A stretch of DNA of 20,494 nucleotides from assembly GCA_019649035.1 (NCBI GenBank), contig BMAT01004094.1:4669-25162 (forward strand), given 5' to 3'. The stretch comes from Elysia marginata (Eukaryota > Mollusca > Gastropoda > Plakobranchidae). Each line of letters starts with the position of its first letter. Positions within the stretch are counted from its first letter, which is position 1. Made by a program: the position numbers and the translations under genes. This document shows positions 1-8,358 of the stretch, piece after piece. The notes under the pieces are model-generated. The model was not told where the DNA came from, made no database searches, and saw only the letters and a list, made by a program, of their open reading frames with translations.

Positions 1-3000
1 GTCTGGCTTTAGATATGCACAGTTTTTCTTCTCTAAACTGTTATGGAGTCTAGAAGTCAGGATATGTCTTGATCGCTATATTAATACATGATTTTTCGTT
101 ACATGTATCCCGCGTTTTTTGTCGCAATTTGACGCTTTCTTATGTGGACGTGTTTGATTGTGATCTCTTGTTTTGTCTATGTCATTACAGTGTTGAGTTT
201 GAAGTTTGGTGTGTCTTGACTGCTGAAAATAAAATTGGTTCTTTTGTTTCTGGGTTTTGTTATATGAAATGGACATGAGTCTTGGAGAGCTTGGGTTTAT
301 TTTTTTGTCTTATTGTATTTTTAAAGTTGTGTTTCTGTATGTTGTAAACACGTATGTGTGCCTCGTAAGAACTGGTGAGGTCAGTTTTGTACTGCACTGT
401 CTTTTTTCGGCGTTTTTATTGTGACAAGGTGGTGTCTCTTGTATTCTGTTTTTTAATATTAAGATTTAGGAAGAGAGACACAGTTTTGATGTCATCATTA
501 GACTGTGGACTTGTATTTGACTTATTCAATTTCACGCCATGGTTGTAATTATGTAGTGTTCGTATTAAATGCTCTTTAGACGTTTCATCTCTTGGCGTGT
601 TTGAGTTAAAATTTTTTCAGCTGTTTTCAATAGGGATGTCGTAAATTTTTTTTTCCTTACAAAGTTCTTACATCTTCCAACAAATTCTAGCATTGCAAAC
701 GAAGGGAAAAACATCTGTAGCTTCTAGCTGCTATAATTATCGTTCATTCAATATTCTTTGATACTCTGCAAAGATATAAAACACCATCACGATATATTTA
801 TCATTCGATATATAAATCAAATGGTTTGGGTTCGATTCTTAATAAAGTGAGATGGAAATACTGGTAGCCCTTAACGAGTTTTCATAGTCTGAATAAGTTC
901 AAAATACATCCGTTGGTAAAAGTCTCTAGATCTTTTCATTGCCCATCTTATACCAGCCTAGATTTTTCTTGGAGAGAGAAAAGATATAAAGGAAATCTGG
1001 TAGTGGCCTTTTGACAAGACAACAATCATGGCTTTTTAAACCTTTTGCAGTACTCGCAAATTACACGCAATTTTTGTGGATTTTAGCAAAGATAATGGAA
1101 TTGGTTTAAGTAAGGAATGTAAGAATAGGCTAACCTCTGGTTTTAAAGTTGCCTTCTTTTCTTTATGTCCCCACACTGTTGAAACACATCGAGTCTCTCT
1201 TCTTCTTTCCAGAGGCTTACCTTATAGGCATCTAATATTCTGTCGTTAATTTCCTGTCAACGCCTTCACTTTAATTTTTATCTCTCTAAAACCTTTTAAC
1301 CCCCTATTTATCAAAAGGTCACATCTCTCTTCGTCTTTGTCTGAGTGTCCGTCTCTGTTTCTCTTTTTTTTTTTTATCTGTACATGTCTTTCTCTTCCTT
1401 TTCCATCTTCTTTGTTGTTCCAATACCATGAGTTTCTGCTGCAAGATTAATCTTGCTCATACACATCTATAATTATCTAGATTCTATAGCAGGATTTTAG
1501 TTTATGCCGGCGTGCGGATTAAAAACTTAAAAGAGCTGAGTAAAGATTAGGAACTTTTTAACTGTAAATTTTTTAGAGCAGAGATAGATAGCCTAGATCT
1601 ACTTGGCTCACAGCTGAATGAGACATGGCATCATAGTTCTCTCGGTTGTCCGCAAAAACATCTCTAATCCAGGTCAACACTTATTCCATCCATTAATTAG
1701 CGCATACAGCAAAGAACTCAAACACGAAAAACAAATTTCTACATGATTTAGTCTCAAAATGACCAGATGTTGGTGCATGTCTCTAGAATGATGCATTACC
1801 CTACCTATCAAAAAAAAATTGGAGGGTTTCAGCCATTTTCCTAACTGGTAGCGGTCGGCAAAAAAATTCTCTATATTTTTGAATAAAGGATTATAAAATA
1901 TGGATATATCTTTTCTTCCCATAAGCATACAGGTAACTAAAATCTGAGTGATCGATGTGATTTCCCTCCCCTTTTCCTCGCCTCTACTCTCTTTTTAGCC
2001 TCAATCACCTGCCCCCCCCCCCACCTGTCTCTCTCTCACCCTCCCACTCTCTCTATCCACAACACAATCTCACTTCAATCTCTCCAAGTTCCACGACACC
2101 TTACAGCTACAAGAGTTCTGGTGCACCCGCACAACTAAAGCGCAATGAGAAATAAATGTTGCTTTTGCCTCGTATTTTTTTCAAAAAAGTGTTTTCAATA
2201 TGACATTATTTTGTATATTCTACATTTATTTTATACAAGAAGATGTTATATGCAATTATAAGTTATACTTCATAGCGTGAATTGAAAGATAAACAACGAG
2301 CTTTGGGTCTCTTGTTTCAATGAATGAATTACATTCATTTATGCCTAGATCTCCTATTAAATGTTTGTTTTTTTAATACCAGACATTTTGAAGAAATGCT
2401 TTCTCGAATTTTGCATTCTTTGAAGAATTGTTTACTTGTGTAAAAAATGTCCTATAGCTTTATAAAATCAAGCTCTGCATACTTTAATAAGGAAACAAAA
2501 AAAAAATAGTTTAAAACTAAGTATATAAAGACTAAGTATAAAATTTACATCTTGATCCAAAGTTAAATGCTCATGCATAAAAATGCCACACTATTGAAAA
2601 AAAATGCTTGCAAAATCGATTTTTACAGTGCTTTGCAGCCATGTGTTTTTTTTTGTCAAGATTCGTTCATTTGTTTTATTGCTTTGATTTTGTCGCTAGA
2701 TTCATCTTTGTGATATAATGAAATTATTTAACCACCAAGCAAAAAGCTGTACCAGGCAGTAGTTCAAAAGTTCAAATGTCACGAGACAATTCTAAATGAG
2801 CCTGGTGAAGGAAATTCTTAAAGGAAAAAAAACTCGTTTTAAAAGAAGGATTTTTACTCTGTTTTCTGTTTATTTTAAATTCAAAGAAGTTTCATTACTT
2901 CAGTGTAGATAATTAAGCCTCGTCATGAGAAAATTTGCGACATCCGGCTTATTTTTACTGGTTGCCAGACAAACTTATGTAAAAGGGCCAGTGTGAAAGG

Positions 3001-3955
3001 AACATGTCTTGCGGCCAGTTATATTGTGTTGATTTAATGATAAAACTTGTTTAAAAATAAATGTCATTGAGCCCTCGTTACAGAGATTTTTCCAGAATTT
3101 TTAAAATTGAAAAACCTAACATACCACTTATCGACTCATTTTATTAAAAAGCAAACATCAATACCACAAATAATATGAATATGTTACAGGATGGCCATGC
3201 CAACTAAAAAGAAAAAAAATCTGAAAATTAAAAACAGCGTAAGAAATTCAGCAACTGACCTTACGTGTACAAAAGGAAAATTTCAGGCTCATTTAAGACA
3301 ACTCAAAGATGGAGTTGACATTTTTAAAAAATGTTACAGTTACCAAAAATACACCGTTGATGCAGAAAATAGAAAAAAGCGAAAAACTTAGTGCTGCATA
3401 ACTAAAAACGATCAAAATTTTTTTCGTGTATGTTGCAGTTAGAAATTTTAAACAGATCACAATTGGAAATTATAATTATGCTAAAAAATGGACTCTCTCG
3501 AAGAGTTTTAAAAATGCATTTTTTTCCATCTCACAAAATGCAGTCTCATTCAAACTGTGACTTATTAGGACCAGTTGAAAGTAAAGTAAACTTACATCAT
3601 GCAAACAAGTTTTACAAAAACTATAATGAAGAAGCCCTAGGGTACACAACAGAACGATTGGTTAAAAATAGCTGTTTTTTCCACACCAATACCAGATAAC
3701 TAATTAAGTTCTTTCGCTCAATATTCAACACTGCTTGTTGACATGAACACTGCCGTATAACTTTGTATTCACCATACATTGACAAAGGCTGAGAGAAAAT
3801 ACATAAGATTATTTTTTTCACTTTTAATGGATGAAGGAAGACAAATCTTCAATTGGAAAACATTCGGTTCTCAGATCAGCTTCATAAATATTCTCTAAAA
3901 CAATTTGAAGGTGGAATAAGTGAAGACAGCGTAAAATCTTTTCAAGGTCACTCAC
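1..3955. other. AT-rich DNA, no supported gene
   Basis: I find no coding pattern, tRNA or recognisable transposon here, apart from the pyrimidine tract listed separately. The longest open frames (plus strand 3191-3391 and 3430-3699; minus strand 1674-1928) encode low-complexity or Lys/Asn-rich peptides with no recognisable motif and are probably chance. A GGTTCGATTC string near 829-838 resembles a Pol III B box but has no A box upstream. Confidence 0.6.
1966..2090 (+). repeat. Pyrimidine-rich tract with an 11-base C run
   Basis: The plus strand is almost all C and T across this stretch. It includes an uninterrupted run of 11 C (2012-2022) followed by CTCTCTCT blocks. It is a simple-sequence tract with no coding character, and C-run length is prone to sequencing error. 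Confidence 0.75.
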
Positions 3956-4165
3956 TCATCGCTCGTTGACAGCACCACGTTCGAGGGTTGCTAATGAATG
4001 CCACAACAGCCCTTTAGCTTTCTCGGTCCCTACTTCTGTAGACAACCTCGCCAAGAAATTCCATTGATTGTCGTAAGGTTGTCGATCAGTGACATTGCCG
4101 GTCTTCCTCTTTTCCTGCAGCTCTCCACTCTGCCCATCAGTGCAGTAGACATGGGATCTTATTTC
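3956..4165 (-). pseudogene. Remnant of a LINE reverse-transcriptase ORF, C-terminal end
   Basis: On the minus strand, one frame reads LMGRVESCRKRGRP followed by DNLTTINGISW. This matches the KRGRPxxxWxDNIxxxTGxS pattern near the C-terminus of many non-LTR retrotransposon polyproteins. That frame meets a TAG. A second frame then carries a plausible end (LLWHSLATLERGAVNER, TGA at 3958-3956), so the fragment appears frameshifted. Nothing else of the ORF can be followed upstream. The clade cannot be assigned. GC is higher than in the flanks. Identity as a LINE fragment is an inference from motif shape. Confidence 0.55.
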
Positions 4166-6384
4166 TGACTTCTAGTGGTATGATCGATGCATCTTAGCCT
4201 TCTTTTGTTTCTTTCGTTCACCAAAGTCCTTATTCGAAAGAAAACATGACACGCTCTGCATTTTCTTCCTATTTAATCTTAGGGTCCTAGACTCCGCGTG
4301 TCAAGTGTCGTAATTTTTAAAGGTCATTTTCCCTCATTATACACAGAAGCAAATAAAATACTGCATCTTAGCATGTTGACCTGAAAATATTGAAGTGCCT
4401 CATCTTGCCAATTGCCTTATACCTAGAAATCAATTGAGAAAATCTAGATTTAGAGTTTTTTTTACTAGATATATTGATATAGCGTCTCTATGTGTCTTAG
4501 ATCTACAAGGTTTTGTTTGAAACTAAGACTCTTAATCTGGATGTTACATCTAGATATAGCCTAAATGTTACAGAATACAGCAAACGAAACGGGCGTTATT
4601 CTTTTTTTGTGTTTTTTCTGCTTACCATTTTGGAGTTAGTGAAATTTGACTTCTCCTTTATTTCTAATAAGGTAAATTGGTTTATTGTGATTACCTCTTA
4701 GAACATTCGCGTCTTTAAAGTTATTATTTTATTAAAACTCTTGCCTTTCTTTTGACACATATCAAAATGTTAATACTATAGATAAACTGGTGTGATTTTT
4801 TATTGCTTTGACTAATAATATAGCCTTTGCGAAGCTAAAAGTATATGCAATGAAAACAAATCTAAAGCCCTTACCGCACAACGACATTATTTTCCTGTGA
4901 CAATTCCGCCGCAGGTTTGAAACCTGTATATTTCTACAGGTGTTATGTAGTCCACCAATAAGTTTTTGACAGTACCTGCGAAAGCTATAGAAGTCTATGA
5001 GATGTGACCTAACTCAGAAGTTTTTGTAAACGATTATAGATATGCTAGGACTTTATTGGCATATGCATTATTTGCAAGTGGGTTAAAGAGGACTAAAGAC
5101 AGTTAAATTCTTCTTCTATAAATTTACTACACAGTTGAACAAGACAGTATAGTCCTTAAAAACCAAAAGCTTAACATTAGCTTTCGTCACAGCGGAGCAA
5201 ATTAACCCAATATGATTAAATAATAAGTTACCATAAATAGACTCATTACTGTTACCATTGGCAGTATAAAAACGAAAAAAAAAAAGGTTTCCTCTCAACC
5301 GCGTTTCAAATGTTCAAATACATGTTTACTTATAAACTTAATCGCGTTTTTTCTTCTTCAAAGTATCAAGTAAAAAAAACAAAACAAAATCGGACAAAAC
5401 AAAGAGTCGGTTTTGAATGGTATTTATTTTTGTCAGGTTTAAAACAGGCCTTTCCTGTATCAACACAGTTTATCATAAATCTATGTGACATAAACACAAA
5501 ATTGTTTTAAATTGAACAGAGTTTGATGTGAAAGTGAAATTGTTTTAATTTGTCACATTCTTTTAACAAAACTTTAAAAAAAAGTATCAATTTTAACCAA
5601 TTGATAAACCTGTGGTTGTAATGACCTGGTCGAACTCGAAAACTCTGGCACTGTCATATTTTCATTCAGTAAGATTTATTTCACATGCAAAATAATCGAT
5701 CCAAAGATTTTCAAACAGGCAGATCAATGAAGCCTAAAGCATAGTCATTTAAAGTAGTTTGCAAATGAGTTGCTTGCAAAACCCACATTGTAAAGCTAAA
5801 AAACTTCTATGATAAAGACCTTTACACGTATTTTGTTACCAATATTGAACTTGCATTATGATCGTTTTTTTTTTGGTGTGTATTTTTTTCCATTTCCGTT
5901 ATGTAATACACCACTGACTAAAAATAAAATGGTTTCAAGATTTCACAGCTATTCATCATTATGTTACAGTGCTGAAGTTAAACTTCATTTTAATGATTAT
6001 AACGATAAGTTCACAGTTTTTACATGTTGACGAGAGGTTTACATAAGGTTTTTAAAACTTTTACTTTTTAAGGCAAAGTACTATTACCGACGTGAGCCTT
6101 CAATTTTTTAAAACAAATATTATGCATCATTGCCGATTCATGCCTGATGCCTCTTGAATTTAAATGAGGACGAACAAATATAGGCTTAACATACAGTATG
6201 TTTACCCATCCTTTTACCCGCGGTTGAATTATACTTAATACCTAAATTAAGTGAACGGTATATTCTTAATTTCATTCCATGCGAAGTGTTTTTTTTTAGA
6301 AATGAGTGGTAAAGGGTGTGATGTGGAGAAATCCAGTCTCTCATGGTAGTCGAGTCAGGCATTTCAGTCCAGGCACAATTTATC
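4166..6384. other. AT-rich intergenic DNA, no supported gene
   Basis: No coding or RNA feature was recognised. Open frames at 4513-4701, 5310-5510 and 5809-6030 (plus) and 5116-5298 and 6186-6395 (minus) are short, with compositions typical of translated AT-rich DNA. The only structure noted is the palindrome pair at 4912-4940, listed separately. Confidence 0.6.
4912..4940. repeat. Two overlapping perfect inverted repeats
   Basis: CAGGTTT-G-AAACCTG (4912-4926) is a perfect palindrome with a 1-nt centre. Its right arm overlaps a second inverted repeat, CCTGTA (4923-4928) and TACAGG (4935-4940). Both stems cannot form at once. It may be chance or part of a decayed element. Confidence 0.6.
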
Positions 6385-6397
6385 GCCTCTAACACTC
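6385..6397 (+). repeat. Left target-site duplication of the SINE
   Basis: GCCTCTAACACTC occurs here and again exactly at 6699-6711, on either side of the tRNA-derived element. This is the expected footprint of LINE-machinery retrotransposition. Confidence 0.88.
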
Positions 6398-6407
6398 ACC
6401 GGCTCTG

Positions 6408-6418
6408 TGGTCTAGCGG
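6408..6418 (+). promoter_or_regulatory. Pol III A box of the SINE
   Basis: TGGTCTAGCGG fits the internal A-box consensus (TRGYNNANNNG), at the usual distance from the element's 5' end. Confidence 0.8.
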
Positions 6419-6450
6419 CAAGACACTTGCTCAGAGATCGGGAGGTGCGG

Positions 6451-6461
6451 GGTTCGATCCC
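6451..6461 (+). promoter_or_regulatory. Pol III B box of the SINE
   Basis: GGTTCGATCCC is an exact match to the B-box consensus GGTTCGANNCC, 33 nt after the A box as in tRNA genes. Confidence 0.88.
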
Positions 6462-6698
6462 GGCCGAGTCAAACCAAGGACTTTAAAATTGGTATTAGCA
6501 GCTGATCCGCCTAGTGTCTGGCATTATGGATATAATGCTAAGTCTAGTCGGCCCGGTGTCAGGATAATGTGACTGGGTGTGGTGTATGCAAGCGCTCCTT
6601 ACATCACAGTGTGACAACACGCTTTCAATTGTCACAAGCGCCGTCTCTGATATAACCTAATAGTTGAAAAGAGACGTTAAAATTCAAACAACCAACCA

Positions 6699-6711
6699 GC
6701 CTCTAACACTC
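6699..6711 (+). repeat. Right target-site duplication of the SINE
   Basis: This is the exact second copy of the 13-bp sequence at 6385-6397. It follows directly after the SINE tail. Confidence 0.88.
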
Positions 6712-6882
6712 GAGTCAAGTCAATTCAGCGTCCATGCCGAGCCGCCTGGGTATCCTTATCTCTCAGTCATGGGTAGCAGACTGAGCTCTGGCCAGCAGGT
6801 TACCATGTCCCTAAGAAAAGAGACATTCAGGGTCCACCGGCGTCTTAATAATTTTATGTCCGGATATCCCCCAACATTTAAG
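6712..6882. other. Unexplained higher-GC segment between SINE and LINE tail
   Basis: This stretch is less AT-rich than its surroundings and stays open on the plus strand from 6664 through 6891 and on the minus strand from 6989 to 6756. The plus reading has an immunoglobulin-domain-like cadence (EPPGYP, then LSSGQQVTMSL) but lacks the Cys such a domain would need. I do not call it coding. Confidence 0.35.
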
Positions 6883-6922
6883 GTTAGATAAGATAATACT
6901 TTATTGCCCCAAAGGAAATTTG
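6883..6922 (-). mobile_element. 3' end of a LINE with TTATC tail, minus orientation
   Basis: Read on the minus strand it runs AAATTTCC, a short G-rich arm, CAATAAAG, then TTATCTTATCTAACC. This matches, in order and spacing, the 3' end of the intronic LINE at 14024-14067 (AATTTCCCC, GGGG, AATAAAG, TTATCTTATCTTATC). It supplies an AATAAA (6905-6900) on the GPCR strand. Sequence further right shows no LINE protein similarity that I can see, so this may be only a terminal scrap. Confidence 0.65.
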
Positions 6923-6960
6923 ATGCAGCATAAAAAAGGATTTTTGCCTGTAGGGCCGAA

Positions 6961-6984
6961 CCCCCCCTCCCACACACACACACC
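6961..6984 (+). repeat. Short C-run and (CA)n tract
   Basis: A C7 run is followed by CTCC and about six CA units. This is a plain microsatellite. Confidence 0.8.
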
Positions 6985-7410
6985 CTCACTTGGATGAGCG
7001 TTTTTTCTAAAATATCTCCTTCTACATCATCCTCCTTAAAAGGTACACGGCCCTCAAGTGGTTGTCAGTGTTCTCTTTTTCGGCCTTCGTAGCCGGAACT
7101 GACACATTATAAATTGACCTCTTAATGGCGCTGGGTTGCTGGAGAATGATAGAAGTCCACCTACATAGACTACTCATGACGTGACGATCCAAGTGTCTGG
7201 TCAAATTAGGCAAGCACGCTGTCATAGTTTGCCATAAAAATAGTTTTTGATTTATTTTGACATATTTGGGATTAATATAAACAATCCAAACTTTAAAGTC
7301 ACGTTCACAGACTTCAGTTATCTAAATGGCCTTTTTGTTGTATTAATTATTGTATTGTAGACTGGCACCTAGACAATAACATTTTGAAAAAAGAACATCC
7401 CACGTCAACT
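6985..7410. other. GPCR 3' untranslated or flanking region
   Basis: This stretch lies between the LINE tail and the GPCR stop codon. It contains the AATAAA at 7256-7251. A 67-codon minus-strand open frame (7225-7022) is present but has no recognisable domain and is probably 3' flank. Confidence 0.45.
7251..7256 (-). terminator. Candidate polyadenylation signal of the GPCR gene
   Basis: TTTATT on the plus strand reads AATAAA on the gene strand, 155 nt past the TAA stop, in AT-rich sequence. It is the nearest canonical hexamer seen downstream. A second hexamer lies at 6905-6900, inside a LINE tail. Which one is used cannot be told from sequence alone. Confidence 0.45.
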
Positions 7411-8358
7411 TTAACGCATTGTGTGTGGGGAAGTCTTGATTGATGAGCTAGCCCCTCGGATCACGCTGGCTGAGGTCGAAATAGTGGATACTTCAGAGCT
7501 CTCGCTGCCGTGGCTGTTCTCTCGGAACCTTGACCTCTGGTTGACCCCTCCTGATATGTTTACTGATGAAGTGTGGCATGAGATGAACATGGCGCGCATC
7601 TCTGCCCGGAACCTGGACCCAGTGGCGCAGTAAAACAAAAAATTGAGGGCATTGTTCGTGTACATAGCCATCACGACCACAGTCCAGGTAAGGCTGAGCG
7701 CTGCGCCCTGGTCGGGCCTGAACCAGCCGTCTCTGTTAAGCAAGAACACCATGACAGGTGCATTGCACACGATAAACATGGCGTTGACCACCACCAGGGT
7801 AATGGTGAGAGAGCTGTTGCTGCTGTTAGCGTTTCGGTTCTTACTGCTGCCCGCAAAGGTCTTACCGCCCTTGATTCCTCTCGCATTGCAAAGTTTATTG
7901 GACTCCGTCTCTGCACAGCTCTTTCTGTTACCAAACTGAGAGTGCTCACTAGAAATTTCGTCACTCCTGGCATCAGTGTTGTGTCCAGGTGTCCTGAGAC
8001 CAGTATTGGTGATCAGGTTTACGTGTTTTCTGGCCACGTGATAAACCGACTTTGGGTGACTTTCACTCTTACTGGCAGCTTTCTCTCGGCGAAGACCAGA
8101 AGGCGGGGCTACTGTGGCGGCCAGGCGATCTAAGGAAGATGTCACGGACAAGTCTCTGACGTTCAGCCTACTGCTGAGATTGCGGTGGCGGCGGGCGATG
8201 GCCGACACTATGACGATGTTTGACGTGGTCAGCAGAACACTGGGCAAGAGGACAAACTTGGCCAGGTCTAGCCAGTACCAGATCTCATCCACAAAACGGA
8301 CAGACCGCACTAATATGCATTTCTTGGTCCAGGTGCTGTTGGTAGACTTGTCATAAAC
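7411..8358 (-). CDS. GPCR exon 2 (ECL2, TM5-TM7, C-terminal tail), residues 177-491
   Basis: The exon opens after a pyrimidine-rich acceptor (ccccttctacag, AG at 8360-8359) in phase 0, matching exon 1. The first residues, VYDKSTNSTWTKKC, form ECL2 with an N-glycosylation sequon (Asn183-Ser-Thr) and Cys190. TM5 (204-231) contains Pro215. Loop 3 (about 232-357) is Ser/Asn/Arg/Lys-rich and likely disordered. TM6 carries CNAP at 374-377, where many class A receptors have CWxP. TM7 ends NFLFYC, followed by helix 8 (GSRFRAEMRAMF) with Cys437 as a possible palmitoylation site. The tail is Ser/Thr-rich, which suits kinase and arrestin regulation. The stop is TAA at 7413-7411. The 299 codons from 8310 have no internal stop, and local GC is clearly above the flanks. 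Opposite-strand open frames here are shadows. Confidence 0.93.
   Translation of the reverse strand, partial: VYDKSTNSTWTKKCILVRSVRFVDEIWYWLDLAKFVLLPSVLLTTSNIVIVSAIARRHRNLSSRLNVRDLSVTSSLDRLAATVAPPSGLRREKAASKSESHPKSVYHVARKHVNLITNTGLRTPGHNTDARSDEISSEHSQFGNRKSCAETESNKLCNARGIKGGKTFAGSSKNRNANSSNSSLTITLVVVNAMFIVCNAPVMVFLLNRDGWFRPDQGAALSLTWTVVVMAMYTNNALNFLFYCATGSRFRAEMRAMFISCHTSSVNISGGVNQRSRFRENSHGSESSEVSTISTSASVIRGASSSIKTSPHTMR

Larger units (their letters stand above)
6398..6698 (+). mobile_element. tRNA-derived SINE, full length, 301 bp
   Basis: The 5' head (about 6398-6472) is tRNA-like. It has a 6-of-7 acceptor pairing (GGCTCTG with CCGAGTC), a perfect GTCT/AGAC D-stem and both internal Pol III promoter boxes. 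A roughly 200-bp tRNA-unrelated body follows. The element closes with a short tail, GTTAAAATTCAAACAACCAACC, which resembles the A/C-rich ends of invertebrate SINEs. It is flanked by a perfect 13-bp duplication. It encodes no protein and would have moved using a partner LINE's enzyme. It lies about 0.7 kb beyond the GPCR stop, in opposite orientation to the gene. The family name is not known to me. Confidence 0.9.

Noticed and set aside
829-838. B-box-like GGTTCGATTC suggesting a tRNA or SINE
   Set aside because: There is no A box at the right distance, no acceptor or arm pairing, and no flanking duplication.
3191-3699. Two consecutive plus-strand open frames as a small gene
   Set aside because: They have Lys/Asn-rich low-complexity composition, different frames, no splice sites that improve the reading, and no known motif.
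6398-6472. Functional tRNA gene
   Set aside because: Anticodon and T-stem pairing are poor, and the sequence continues into a SINE body and tail with target-site duplications.
7022-7225. 67-codon minus-strand frame with an LDRH word recalling the eIF3e N-terminus
   Set aside because: Only a few residues match, spacing to the next conserved block is wrong, and it lies in the receptor 3' flank.
7671-7973. Open frames in other frames over GPCR exon 2, both strands
   Set aside because: They are shadows of the higher-GC coding exon.
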